Notes: generated from the letters alone by a model not told the origin. A stretch of DNA of 64,000 nucleotides from JARRPM01 sp963792815 (GCA_963792815.1 CAWBXR010000004.1:354682-418681); one strand, 5' to 3'; counted from the stretch's first letter, positions 17,400 through 26,734 are shown. Translations and numbers: made by a program.

Positions 17400-19130
17400 C
17401 TAGAGGACGGAACTCTCCAGGCTGACGTCTGCCCTGGCCCATATATTCTCGAACCGCTTGCGGGTAGCGGCCGCCTCCTCTGCCTTGCCCTGGGCTTCAA
17501 GGCTCAACCAGAGTCCGTACATGGACCAGCCATTGCGCGGGTACTGGGCAAGATCGGCACGGTAGACTGCCTCGGCGCCCACGGGGTCCGCGGCCAGTAG
17601 CATGGCGCTGCCAAGGGATTGGCGGGTCGGGTAATACCAGAAAGGCGGCTCCGTGTAGGGCAATTTCTCCTGCTCCTCGACCGCAGCGGTAAACCAGACT
17701 ATCGCCTTTTTGTAATCCTCTTGCGCCTGGGCCAGCTCACCCTTTGCGAGGAGGTTTGCTATTGCCAGCACCTGGCTTGCGGGGTAGTCATTGCCATCGA
17801 GAAACCAGATCGACTCATTGCTCATCAAGGGCTGCATGGCATCAACTTCCGCCTGCGCGGCATCGTGATCGCCGGTGCGAGCAAATGCAATGGCACGGGC
17901 GTAATGCCAGATTGCATTGGAATACGGCAGTTCCGCAGGCGGCGCGGACTGCTGCAGGATCTCTTCCCAGTGAGCAAACCGAACGAGCGACAACAGGGGT
18001 ATGGTCTGGAAGAACTCGATCGTGGGATATTCCTTGATCTGTTCCAGCCGCACATTTGCCGCGACCTTCAGGCCCGCTTCTATCGCCACCTCACTGCGTC
18101 CTTCCATGCTCGCGGATGACCACAGAAAGTGAATATTGTGCGGGTAGTACAGTGCGGGGTACAAACCCTGGGCCCTGCACTGGGCAATATAGTCCTCATC
18201 TACTTTGGCTGCCCGGACATTCGCTTCGGAGGCATCAAAGTAGCGACCGACTCTCCAGTAGATATGGGATGGCATATGCACCAGATGCCCGGAACCTGGC
18301 ACCATGTCCGCCAGCCGGTCAGCTGCCGCCTCGGCTCGACCCGGGTTGGAGGATGCCTCCACGGCGTGAATGTACAAATGTGTTGCCAATGGATGGGAAG
18401 GGTTACGTGCCATGACGGTTTCCAGCGCGCTGATGACCTCCGCGGTCTCGGGCTTGGGGTGCTCGGCATCGAGCCAGTAGTCCCAGGGCATGGTATTCAT
18501 CAGAGCCTCGGCGAACATGGCCTGGATATCGTCATCGTCCGGGTAGCGTGTGGCCAGTTCGCGCATTGCCTGTGCATAGGCAATATCCAGGGGCTCGCGA
18601 TCAGTGGCCGCGTCACCATTGTAACGAGTGGCCTGCGCCCTGATCAGTGCTTGCTCGCGTTCGCTCGTCCCGGGCGCCAACGCCATGGCCCGCTGGACTG
18701 CGGCATAGGCGGCAGCGCGCTCGTCGGGCATCATTATCGCTTTGCCCTTGCTGGTCACGTTGATGTTGGGGCCAATGGCAAGGGCCTCGCCCCAGTAGCA
18801 CATGGCACAATCGGGATCGAGGCGCTGGGCTGCCCTGAACGAGCGGACAGCCTCCGCATGATTGAAACCGGCCGCCATGATCATGCCCTGGTTGAAGTAG
18901 CGCTGGGTCCAGGGATTAGTTGTGCTGATCGGGTGATCGAATGCGCCGAGACCGCCAAGAAGCGGGGCCTGCGCCCGGGCGATCACCTGTGCCTCAGTTT
19001 CAACAGGAACTGCAACCGCAGCAGCGGGTTTGGGTTCGTGTGCCACCACATTCGGCCTGTTCTCTTCCTGACGACTACATGCACACAGGCTAAGCAGTAT
19101 GAACGTTGCGGCTACATTCAGATTTTTCAT
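17400..19130 (-). CDS. TPR-repeat lipoprotein
   Basis: A 576-residue protein. Two starts are possible (19142 and 19130); the second gives a compact lipoprotein leader ending LLSLCAC and is preferred. The mature protein begins with an acidic/Ala/Pro linker, then tetratricopeptide-like helical pairs. These include FNHAEAVRSFRAAQRLDPDC near residue 95, a YIHAVEASSNPGRAEAAADR block, and a C-terminal AEAVYRADLAQYPRNGWSMY unit. CAMCYWGEALAIGPNIN in the first repeat is typical of exported TPR proteins of unknown role. It is convergent with the SDR gene, 22 bp apart. Confidence 0.8.
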   Translation of the reverse strand: MKNLNVAATFILLSLCACSRQEENRPNVVAHEPKPAAAVAVPVETEAQVIARAQAPLLGGLGAFDHPISTTNPWTQRYFNQGMIMAAGFNHAEAVRSFRAAQRLDPDCAMCYWGEALAIGPNINVTSKGKAIMMPDERAAAYAAVQRAMALAPGTSEREQALIRAQATRYNGDAATDREPLDIAYAQAMRELATRYPDDDDIQAMFAEALMNTMPWDYWLDAEHPKPETAEVISALETVMARNPSHPLATHLYIHAVEASSNPGRAEAAADRLADMVPGSGHLVHMPSHIYWRVGRYFDASEANVRAAKVDEDYIAQCRAQGLYPALYYPHNIHFLWSSASMEGRSEVAIEAGLKVAANVRLEQIKEYPTIEFFQTIPLLSLVRFAHWEEILQQSAPPAELPYSNAIWHYARAIAFARTGDHDAAQAEVDAMQPLMSNESIWFLDGNDYPASQVLAIANLLAKGELAQAQEDYKKAIVWFTAAVEEQEKLPYTEPPFWYYPTRQSLGSAMLLAADPVGAEAVYRADLAQYPRNGWSMYGLWLSLEAQGKAEEAAATRKRFENIWARADVSLESSVL

Positions 19131-19309
19131 GATAAAAACCATAATCGCGCGAGTGAGTTAGGAGAAAGTATAGTTCAGAGCCAGGCAACCGGGGGCTTGC
19201 TGGTCTGGCGCGGGAATCGTCCATGCCCCGGCTCGGCTGATGTGCTTCGCGACCATGGGAGGGATATTTGCCTCAAATCATCATTGACTCGACAATGGAA
19301 ACAAGAAAT

Positions 19310-19440
19310 AGGGGTCAATATATAGGAATCAGAGCCCTTTTATGAAATTCCGTTCTGGATTCGAGGCGGCGCCAGGAACGATGGCGGGGAAGTTATAGAG
19401 AGGAGGGCCAAAGAGCGTGGACGGGTTATGTATATGCCCC
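19310..19440. repeat. GGGGTCAGAGT-family repeat element (copy related to 15412)
   Basis: AGGGGTCAATATATAGGAATCAGAGCCC and then the TTATGAAATTCCGTTCTG block, followed by GGAGGGCCAAAGAGCGTGG. It shares the order of blocks with 15412-15545 but is diverged and has lost its right terminal unit. The rest of the 19143-19591 gap shows no gene. Confidence 0.5.
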
Positions 19441-19591
19441 TGCCTCACTATTTTCAAGAGTGAATTCTGGAGTATTTGTCAGTAGCTATGAGATTAGTGG
19501 CCGATGCGCTTAACTGATTGGTACCATCTGTAAATTACGAATTCGCCACCTACAGGGTGCCCGTGGCGTCTACTAATTTCGGAGCTTTTTT

Positions 19592-20197
19592 ATGAGCATC
19601 TACCTGGAAGAGTTAAAGCGCCTGCAGGAGGAAGTGGATGCACTCACTCCGGAGCAGCTCGAAAAACGAATCAGGTTTGTGCCCAGGCCAGAGTTTGCTT
19701 ATACGCGGAAAAACCCCACTCGCAGGAACCTGCCTAATTGGCTCGACGGCCAGTGCAAATTCCTTCGGGATCACTACCGTGTGGCTATTACCAGTGAAGT
19801 GCTGGAATCTGACCTGGATACGGATGGTTTTGCGTACGAAAAACTGGACTGTATTTACAAGACCGCGTTGGACACCATTTATCTTGCTGAAGATGCGTGG
19901 AACCATCGGCAACAAAATAGGCCGGGAACGGAAATTGAGCTGGCATTGAGAGAGCTGGTGCATACCCGAGTGGATAATTACATGCGTGAGTACCTGCGGC
20001 ATTTCCGCTACAGAAAGCCCAAGGGCGAGTTAGTGAAGGCCGTGCTGGTTAGCTATCCCGAACTCCAGAGCGCCATCGTGGATAGCCAGATCAGCGCCCT
20101 TGTGATTGCCGATTTTATTTATAGCCGGTGTGGTATTAACGTGAGCGAAAATACAATCGCCATAACCTTGCGTGAACTTAAGCTGATCGATAACTGA
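19592..20197 (+). CDS. Hypothetical protein, predicted helical
   Basis: A 201-residue protein with GGAGC eight bases before the ATG. No family is recognised. Residues 1-28 form a charged helix (YLEELKRLQEEVDALTPEQL). A basic stretch follows (RKNPTRRNLPNWLDGQCKFL), and then a helix-rich body. The last 60 residues (LVKAVLVSYPELQSAIVDSQ ... VSENTIAITLRELKLID) have the spacing of a winged-helix-like domain, so a DNA-binding role is possible but unproven. It stands alone between two repeat clusters. Confidence 0.5.
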   Translation: MSIYLEELKRLQEEVDALTPEQLEKRIRFVPRPEFAYTRKNPTRRNLPNWLDGQCKFLRDHYRVAITSEVLESDLDTDGFAYEKLDCIYKTALDTIYLAEDAWNHRQQNRPGTEIELALRELVHTRVDNYMREYLRHFRYRKPKGELVKAVLVSYPELQSAIVDSQISALVIADFIYSRCGINVSENTIAITLRELKLIDN

Positions 20198-20251
20198 AGC
20201 CCTATTGAACAGAGCGCAACATGCGCCACTTGTTGCGCCTCAAAAAAAAAA

Positions 20252-20427
20252 ATGGGGTCAGAGTAAGAATAACGTGGAAAAAATGGGGTCAGAGTAAGAA
20301 TAACGGGGTCAGAGTAAGGCCCCAGTTCGGGACGGTCAGTCAGAACTGCCTTCTCACCTTTAAAAGTTACTCTGACCCCAATTCCACTCTGACCCCAATT
20401 CCAAAAAAGTTACTCTGACCCCAATTT
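20252..20427. repeat. GGGGTCAGAGT repeat cluster, left of monooxygenase gene
   Basis: Three direct units (starting at 20254, 20285 and 20305) are followed by three inverted units (about 20367, 20386 and 20410). The core from 20305 to 20379 contains GGTCAGTCAGAACTGCC, and it recurs nearly intact at 22382-22455 on the other side of the monooxygenase gene. Confidence 0.75.
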
Positions 20428-20469
20428 CATCAAGAACGATCGAAACGATCGACTTACGCTCCTGGCTTT

Positions 20470-22276
20470 TCAGCGGAAGTCGACGCCTTCGAACTTTCCG
20501 GAGTCACGCCAGTCGTTCAGGTACTTGAAGTAGGCGACCGGGCCGTAGGGGTAGCTCATGGCGCGTGTGACCCCCTCGCCCCAACCTTGGCCTTCGTTGT
20601 TGTAGTAGCCGGGAGTACATTCGGTTGTGCCGATCATCATAGGCGGAGCCAGGAGCAGTAGCTCCAGCCACTCGGCCTCGGCTTCCGCGGTGACTTCAAC
20701 TTCCTTATAACCATTATCAAGCGCGTGACTTACCATGATGGCCATCGTGTTGCCGCACTCGCTCAGGTTGTGCGGGTAGTTGGAAATAAGGTTGCCGCCC
20801 TGTGTTGCCTGGGAGATAAAGAGGTTCGGGAAGTTGTGAACATGCATGCCGTGCTTCGTACGCATGCCATCCTTCCAGTAGTCTGACAGCAGGATACCGT
20901 CCCTACCGACCGTGTCGTAACCGGCGCGGCGCTCGAAAGGCGTACCGACCTCGAAGCCGGATGCATAGATGATGCAGTCCACCTCGTATTCAACACCGGC
21001 AACAACCACACCTTTTTCGGTAATGCATTCAACGCCCTTACCGTCGGTGTCTACCAGGTGACAACCTGGCTCGTTGTACGCTTTCAGGTACTCGTCGTGA
21101 AAGCACGGTCTTTTACACAACTGCTGGTACCAGGCCTTGAGATCCTCCGCCGTGTCCTGATCCCTGACCACCTCATTGCAGCGCGCACGGATCTCTTCCA
21201 TCTTCTCGAAATCGGAGTCCTCGTAGGCCGCCATCATCTTCTCGACGGTCAGATCTTCCATCGGCAGTTGGTCGATCTTCGCCCGTACCCGCTTGGAGAT
21301 ATCCGTCCATCCATCTGCTACGAGATCTTCCTCGGCCGGCTGACCAGTCTGGTTGGCCGTGAAGTTTTCAATCCACCGCATCTGCCAACCCGGTGTCGCG
21401 ATGCTATGGAACCATTTGGGTTCAATCTTGTGATTGTCACGCACATCCACCGATGATGGCGTGCGCTGGCAGACGTAAAGTTTCTTGCATGCCCGCGCGA
21501 GATGCGGGATGCACTGCACGGCCGTGGCGCCTGTACCGATGATGGCTACTCGCTTGTCTTTGAGTTTATCAAGCGGCGCACCCTCGGGGTCGCCGCCCGT
21601 GTAATCGTAGTCCCAGCGGGACGTGTGAAAGCTGTGACCTTTAAAGCTCTTGATACCGGGAATACCAGGCAGCTTCGGCACGTGTAGCGGGCCCGTACCC
21701 ATGCCGACAAAGTTCGCGGTGAAGTCATCACCGCGATCGGTCTTGATGTGCCAGAGCTTCTCGCCCTCGATCCCAGCGCAGCTCTTTCACCTGCGTGTGG
21801 AACAGCGCGTTGTCATACAGGTTGTACTTCTGGCCAATACGCTGGCACTGCTGCAATATCTCCGGCGCATGCGCATATTTCTCCGTCGGCATGTGACCTG
21901 TCTCTTCAAGCAGTGGCATGTAGACCATCGCTGCCGTGTCACATTGCGCACCAGGGTAGCGGTTCCAGTACCAGGTGCCGCCGAAATCGCCGCCCTTCTC
22001 AAGGATACGTACATCCTTGATGCCTTTTTCAACCAGTCGCGCACCGGCAACAAGACCAGAAAAACCGCCGCCAATGTATGCCACGGTAACGTGATCTTTC
22101 AGCACTTCGCGCTCCTTGAGCGGTACATAGGGATCTTCAAGGTAATGCGAAAGCTGCTCCTTGATCTCGATGTACTGTTCGGTTCCTTCTTCGCGGATGC
22201 GCTTATCGCGCTCTTCGCGGTACCTGCGGCGCAGGGCTTCCTTGTCGAAAGATCGGGTTGCAACGGCTTCAGACAT
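20470..22276 (-). pseudogene. Flavin-containing Baeyer-Villiger-type monooxygenase, frameshifted
   Basis: Two frames make one protein of about 600 residues. The 5' part (22276 down to about 21769) carries a long charged N-terminus and the FAD loop IGGGFSGLVAG with GGDFGGTWYWNRYPGAQCD. The 3' part continues with FKGHSFHTSRWD (the BVMO fingerprint, with D where P is usual), the NADPH loop IGTGATAVQ and ASGFEVGTPFERRAG. Removing one G at about 21769 restores the reading WDEGEKLWHIKTDRGDD through the junction. The domains are otherwise complete, so this is a very recent mutation or an assembly error. The enzyme would insert oxygen into a ketone to give an ester. Confidence 0.85.
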
Positions 22277-22378
22277 GGTGACTCTCTCTTTATCGCTTAC
22301 TTTTCTACCGCCAATGCTAGCAGAAAAATGGTAGTGCCAAGGTAACTCGCGAAAATTCCTGCAATCGCTGAAGGGGAA

Positions 22379-22577
22379 AATGGGGTCAGAGTAAGGCCTT
22401 CACGGGAAGGTCAGTCAGAACTGCCTTCTTCACCCTAAAAAGTTACTCTGACCCCAATTTCTGACCCCATTTTCGCCTTCGTCATCCCTAAAAAGTTACT
22501 CTGACCCCATTTTCGCCAATTTCGCGCTCTGACCCCAATTTCGCTCACCCCAAAAAGTTACTCTGACCCCAATTTCG
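22379..22577. repeat. GGGGTCAGAGT repeat cluster, right of monooxygenase gene
   Basis: One direct unit at 22382 and about four inverted units (22443, 22498, 22528 and 22558, some degenerate). The first roughly 75 bp match the core of the cluster at 20305-20379. The last inverted unit ends about 35 bp before the next gene's start. Confidence 0.75.
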
Positions 22578-22611
22578 CCTGATATCATGCACCGACTGAT
22601 ACAGAGGGTAG

Positions 22612-23544
22612 ATGACAGTGATGAAGGCCTTGCCCGTGCTGGATGTGGCAGAGTTTGCGGACAGCGACTGGTATCCTGCGCTCGATCAAGCCTGTACTGA
22701 GTGGGGTTGTTTCCAGATCGTCCGGCACGGCATCGATGTCTCGTTGATCTCGGCAACCCTCCAGCAGATGCGGCAGTTCTTCTCCCTCCCGAAAAACGAA
22801 AAACTTGCTATCGAGCGGACTCGGGATAATGCCTGGGGTTTCTTCGATCAGGAATTGACCAAGAACGTTCGGGACTGGAAGGAAATATTCGATTTCGGGC
22901 CCGTTGCCGAGGAGGGTCCCATGGCGGGGAGCGTTCCCCAGTGGCCGGCCGGGCTGCCGGGCTTCCAGGCGGTGATCGAATCGTTCTATGGCGCAGTACA
23001 AGGGGTGGCCGAGGGTATACTCGCCGGCATCAGCAGTAACCTGGGGATGGCGCCGGACCACCTGGGCAGCTGTTTCGGTGCGAGTCATACCAGCTTCCTG
23101 CGGCTCAACTATTACCCCTTGTGCGCATCCCCCGGGAAACACCTGGGAATCAGTCAGCACACGGACGCCGGCGCCTTGACCGTGCTGCTGGCCGACAGCC
23201 AGCCTGGCTTGCAATTCTTCCACGGTGGCCAGTGGCATACGGTGGCGCCTAATCCCGAGGCGCTGACGATCAACATCGGCGATATCGTCCAGGTCTGGTC
23301 CAATGACCGCTACACTGCACCGCTGCATCGTGTGCTGGCAAATTCGGAGGCGGAACGATTCAGTGCCCCATTCTTTTACAACCCCGATTACAGGGTCGAC
23401 TACGCGCCACTGCCCGGAGTGGTCTCAAAGGATGCACCCGCCCGCTACCGAGCCATCAACTGGGGCGAATTCCGGGCCGGCCGGGCGGCGGGCGACTATG
23501 CCAACATGGGCGAGGAAATCCAGATCGACCACTTCCGCTGCTGA
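22612..23544 (+). CDS. 2-oxoglutarate/Fe(II) oxygenase, isopenicillin-N-synthase family
   Basis: A 310-residue non-heme iron oxygenase. The iron ligands are H183-x-D185 (SQHTDAG) and H239 (APLHRV). The co-substrate-binding R249-x-S251 is in ERFSAPFF. The N-terminal DIOX_N segment (PVLDVAEFADSDW ... GCFQIVRHGID) is intact. Members hydroxylate, desaturate or cyclise small molecules using 2-oxoglutarate and O2. It starts at ATG behind GAGGG, right after a repeat cluster, and faces the convergent MBL gene. The substrate is unknown. Confidence 0.9.
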   Translation: MTVMKALPVLDVAEFADSDWYPALDQACTEWGCFQIVRHGIDVSLISATLQQMRQFFSLPKNEKLAIERTRDNAWGFFDQELTKNVRDWKEIFDFGPVAEEGPMAGSVPQWPAGLPGFQAVIESFYGAVQGVAEGILAGISSNLGMAPDHLGSCFGASHTSFLRLNYYPLCASPGKHLGISQHTDAGALTVLLADSQPGLQFFHGGQWHTVAPNPEALTINIGDIVQVWSNDRYTAPLHRVLANSEAERFSAPFFYNPDYRVDYAPLPGVVSKDAPARYRAINWGEFRAGRAAGDYANMGEEIQIDHFRC

Positions 23545-23580
23545 GGGTGCTTTGCAGGCCCGGCACCCGGTGTTCGCCAA

Positions 23581-24450
23581 TCAGGAACTGGGCAAATCAA
23601 CGTCCAGCCAATATCCGCTGCCCGGCAGTCTCTTCACGTGCCCAGCGGTCGGTGTCGCAAAATGCGTTCCGATGATGAGAACCGGTTGATCAGCATAATC
23701 CTCCAGTAATGCCTCCCGCGTGGCCCGTGCCTCCTCCTGGTTGTAGTCGGCTGAGCTGCACCAATCGGTACGTGTCATCTGGCAGGGATGGTGAATCCAG
23801 TCTCCGGTGATCAATGCGCTTTGACCTTCTGATTTGATGTGGATGCTGACATGTCCCGGGGTATGTCCCGGTGTGGGTTTGAGTACCACGCCTTCACAGA
23901 CCTCGTGCTCCCAGTCCACCAGATCAACCAGGTCAGCCGCAAATACTGGTCGCACGGAATCATTCAGCAGTTCGGTATTGAGAGGGTCGTCATCCATGCC
24001 ATCCCAGTACACCCATTCCCTCTCCGCCAACAGGTAGCGTGCATTGGGAAATGTAGGCACCCAACGGCCCTCTACGAGCATCGTATTCCATCCCACATGG
24101 TCTACATGGAGGTGGGTGCAAAGTACCGTATCAATGGATTCACGCGGGTATCCGGCAGACTCGAGGTCCTTCAAAAATGAGGTTTGCAAATTCGACCATC
24201 CCGGTATTGGGCGCTGCTTGTCGTTCCCGATGCAGGTATCGACGATGATCCGCTGATGCCCGGTGTCTATGACCAGGGCGTGGATGCTCATTATTAAATT
24301 GCCATCGGCATCCATGAAATGGGGTTTCATCCATTCGATGGGTTGGCATGCCTCACGGGACGCATCCGGCAGAATGAATCGGGTTCCCCCCGACATTTCC
24401 ATTTCCATGATGCGGGTGACTTTGATCCTGCCAATCTGCCACTGGTTCAT
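23581..24450 (-). CDS. Metallo-beta-lactamase-fold hydrolase
   Basis: A 289-residue protein. The metal motif is H113-L-H115-V-D117-H118, followed by TPGHTPGHVS and later GDWIHHPCQM. It has the size and layout of the N-acyl-homoserine lactonase / SdsA-like cytoplasmic hydrolases. It probably opens a lactone or hydrolyses a (thio)ester. Next to a Baeyer-Villiger monooxygenase a lactonase role is attractive but unproven. AGAGGTCAAAC precedes the start. The next genes upstream on the strand (24522-26406) read in the same direction. Confidence 0.85.
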   Translation of the reverse strand: MNQWQIGRIKVTRIMEMEMSGGTRFILPDASREACQPIEWMKPHFMDADGNLIMSIHALVIDTGHQRIIVDTCIGNDKQRPIPGWSNLQTSFLKDLESAGYPRESIDTVLCTHLHVDHVGWNTMLVEGRWVPTFPNARYLLAEREWVYWDGMDDDPLNTELLNDSVRPVFAADLVDLVDWEHEVCEGVVLKPTPGHTPGHVSIHIKSEGQSALITGDWIHHPCQMTRTDWCSSADYNQEEARATREALLEDYADQPVLIIGTHFATPTAGHVKRLPGSGYWLDVDLPSS

Positions 24451-24521
24451 GTTTGACCTCTTTCTTATCAGGGATGACAGGTTCGATTAATACCACATCA
24501 AGCGAATCGGGGGCGAGCGGT

Positions 24522-25364
24522 CTAGCTTGAGAATGGCGCGCCGATGTTCGTGCATTCCGGCTTGCCAAAGGTCATATAGGTGCTTTTGACGGAAACGGTG
24601 AACATCGGTTTCCTGGGAAGGCCGAGAGTGCGCAGTTCTTTTGCCAGCGGGTGGCTTTCGCCAATCTTTGGTGCCTGGCCTCCCAGCGAAAAAGTCAGCC
24701 CGGAACTTCTGTTGGTGCCGTAGGTTTTCCAGGCCTTGCCGTCGCGGATTGCCAGCGAAGCAACGCGTTGCTCTTTAGGGGTGTTATCGCCGCCAGTCTT
24801 CGCCTCTATCGAGTAGACAAGCTCACCCTCGTCGATAAAAGTGCCGCGTGCGACACCGGGGCCGAACTCGATATCCATGCGGCTCACCCATTTTGGGAAA
24901 CCCCAGATGAAGCGCCCTGCGTGGGTGGTGAATTCCTGGTCCACTGGCATCCTGTACACGAAGTTGCCCACGGTGCCGTTCGCCATGCGAGCCATCGCGC
25001 CGAAAAGAGGAAATGGCTTCTTTTCTCCAGGCGCCAGTACCGGGAGAATAATGGCTCCCTCGTTGTAGTCACCCAGGTCGTTCTCTTTGTAGTCGACAGC
25101 CAGTAATTGCAGGATGGCTTTGCCGGGAAAAATCTCCACCACCCGGAAACCGGTACCCTCGAGCATTGCCTGGGCGGCACTGGCATTCACCAGGAAGCCG
25201 TTCATCAGCATCGAGGCGTCGGCTACGACCACCGGAAAGTCAATTTCCCTGCCGTCAATGGTGTAGTTGCTCTCGGAGTTTTTCGAGCAGATTTGATTGG
25301 TGATCCTGTCGCCCTTGTCGCCGTGGACAGGGAGTTCATCGAAGATGGCGCCGGTTGCTTTCAT
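24522..25364 (-). CDS. Acetoacetate-decarboxylase-like protein
   Basis: A 280-residue member of the acetoacetate decarboxylase superfamily. The Schiff-base lysine lies in GRFIWGFPKW (Lys158). True decarboxylases have a second lysine directly after it that lowers the pKa; here that position is Trp. The protein may therefore act as an aldolase, dehydratase or hydratase within the superfamily. The start has AGGACGG upstream. It lies between the MBL and SDR genes on one strand, 49 bp from the next, suggesting one operon. Confidence 0.85.
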   Translation of the reverse strand: MKATGAIFDELPVHGDKGDRITNQICSKNSESNYTIDGREIDFPVVVADASMLMNGFLVNASAAQAMLEGTGFRVVEIFPGKAILQLLAVDYKENDLGDYNEGAIILPVLAPGEKKPFPLFGAMARMANGTVGNFVYRMPVDQEFTTHAGRFIWGFPKWVSRMDIEFGPGVARGTFIDEGELVYSIEAKTGGDNTPKEQRVASLAIRDGKAWKTYGTNRSSGLTFSLGGQAPKIGESHPLAKELRTLGLPRKPMFTVSVKSTYMTFGKPECTNIGAPFSS

Positions 25365-25413
25365 GGATCCGTCCTGTATAGGTTGGCAGCAGTCTGGAAG
25401 GTAGTGGCGAGGC

Positions 25414-26406
25414 TCACACGTAGCCGTTTTCCCGGAACCAGGTGATGGAGTCCTCGATGGCCTGTTCGACAGGGCTCTGTGGCATACCCAGTTCTGTTAC
25501 CGCCTTGTTTGCATCGACGAAATGTTCCTGCAGGATATACAGGCTGTTCTTGTAGGTGGTTAGGGGCGCCTTGCCGGTGATTTTCGACCACAACTCCATA
25601 AGGCGGGCGACTCGCAACATCATCTTTGCGGGCACCTCCCGGGTCGCAACGCCCTCGACACCGGCTATGCGGCCGATCATCTCAAGCAGGTCCTTGCTGC
25701 TCATATTGGCCGCGGTGTTGGTCAGGCAATAGGATTCACCGATGCGACCTTTCTCCATGGCCAGGATATGACCGCGGGCCACGTCGCGGACATCCACTGT
25801 GCAGGAGCCGCCCTGCCACCAGTCCTTTGCCTTGCCCTGCAATACCCGCAGGATCATGCTACCGGTCGGAGTCGGTGCCCGGTCACCGGGCCCGAAGGGC
25901 AGGCCGGGCATAACCATGGTTGCGGGCAAACCCTTGCTCACCAGGCCCTGGACCACCTGGTGGGCAATAAACTTTGACATGATGTACTCGCTTGCCCAGG
26001 GCCAGGAGTTGAAAGGGGTTTCCTCATTGGACATTTCTCCCGGGTTGATGCCGATGGCCGCAATGGAGCTGGTATAAACGATCTTCTCAAGATTCGCCTT
26101 CAGTGCTGCCTTCATCAACGCCTCGGTACCCTGCACATTGATTTTGTAGTGCAGGTCGGGATCCCTGGTCCAGACGGCGAACAGCGCGGCGAGGTGGTAC
26201 ATCTGCTCCACGCCTTTCAGGGCAGCTGCGAATGTTGAGTGATCCAGCAGGTTGCCCTCGACGAACTCCACATCCATACCGTCGAGCGGCGAGCGGTCCT
26301 CGCCGGGCATCACCATCACGCGCACCTCGTCCCCGGCCTCAAGCGCCATACGGGTCACGTGATTGCCAATGAAACCAGTGGCGCCTGTGATCAAAACCTT
26401 ACCCAT
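25414..26406 (-). CDS. Extended SDR: NAD(P)-dependent epimerase/reductase
   Basis: A 330-residue extended short-chain dehydrogenase with the N-terminal GATGFIGNH nucleotide loop, DVEFVEGNLLD and YHLAALFAVW. The catalytic YIMSK is near residue 140 and TMVMPGLPFGPGD follows. It resembles dihydroflavonol-reductase / 3-beta-hydroxysteroid-dehydrogenase-like enzymes, which reduce or oxidise hydroxyl groups on hydrophobic ring compounds. AGGAG precedes the start. It is likely first in an operon with the ADC-like and MBL genes. Confidence 0.9.
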   Translation of the reverse strand: MGKVLITGATGFIGNHVTRMALEAGDEVRVMVMPGEDRSPLDGMDVEFVEGNLLDHSTFAAALKGVEQMYHLAALFAVWTRDPDLHYKINVQGTEALMKAALKANLEKIVYTSSIAAIGINPGEMSNEETPFNSWPWASEYIMSKFIAHQVVQGLVSKGLPATMVMPGLPFGPGDRAPTPTGSMILRVLQGKAKDWWQGGSCTVDVRDVARGHILAMEKGRIGESYCLTNTAANMSSKDLLEMIGRIAGVEGVATREVPAKMMLRVARLMELWSKITGKAPLTTYKNSLYILQEHFVDANKAVTELGMPQSPVEQAIEDSITWFRENGYV

Positions 26407-26478
26407 CTGATTCTCCTGTTCCAGTCCCGCATCGAATACCCTGAAAGTTCACGCGCAATATTACTACTTGGGTTCGAG

Positions 26479-26730
26479 GGTTCCGCCAAGTTAAGTCGCC
26501 AAAATTTCTGGAATCGACGAATAAATATCTACAAACATAACCGATTCGCTCAAGATATCATTTCCTGTGCCGATGTGGCTATTACGAAGCCATGACGGTG
26601 AGCCCATGAGGATTGTCACGGATACGTTACGTAGCTATGCCTTAGCTCATCGCGAGATAATGCCTGGGGTCATCTATGAGTCGACCAGGGTGAGTACGCT
26701 TGCTGAATCGATTAGGGCAATAGCTTGATG
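26479..26730 (+). mobile_element. IS6-family remnant (left end, N-terminal and central pieces)
   Basis: The left end reads GGTTCCGCCAAGTTAAGTC. A frame KHNRFAQDIISCA follows (transposase start). After a gap a second frame reads RIVTDTLRSYALAHREIMPG and VIYESTRVST. This is the IS6 catalytic-domain segment (VTDKLxSYxxAHREVMP) followed by the start of the SHQPTRxRER block. At least two frames are needed and the 3' third is lost, so it is inactive. Confidence 0.65.
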
Positions 26731-26734
26731 CCGA

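Noticed and set aside
17619..19325. Long plus-strand frames opposite the TPR lipoprotein (up to 398 residues)
   Set aside because: They are antisense to a clear lipoprotein/TPR gene, have no family signature, and arise from high GC codon use on the other strand.
20254..20427. Direct repeats of GGGGTCAGAGTAA suggesting a CRISPR array
   Set aside because: Spacing is irregular, units are only 11-13 bp and also occur inverted, and no cas gene is near. They are dispersed repeat ends.
23545..23580. GC-rich GGGTGC/GCACCC hairpin after the 2-oxoglutarate oxygenase as a terminator
   Set aside because: The stem is short with a long loop and no T tract; not called.
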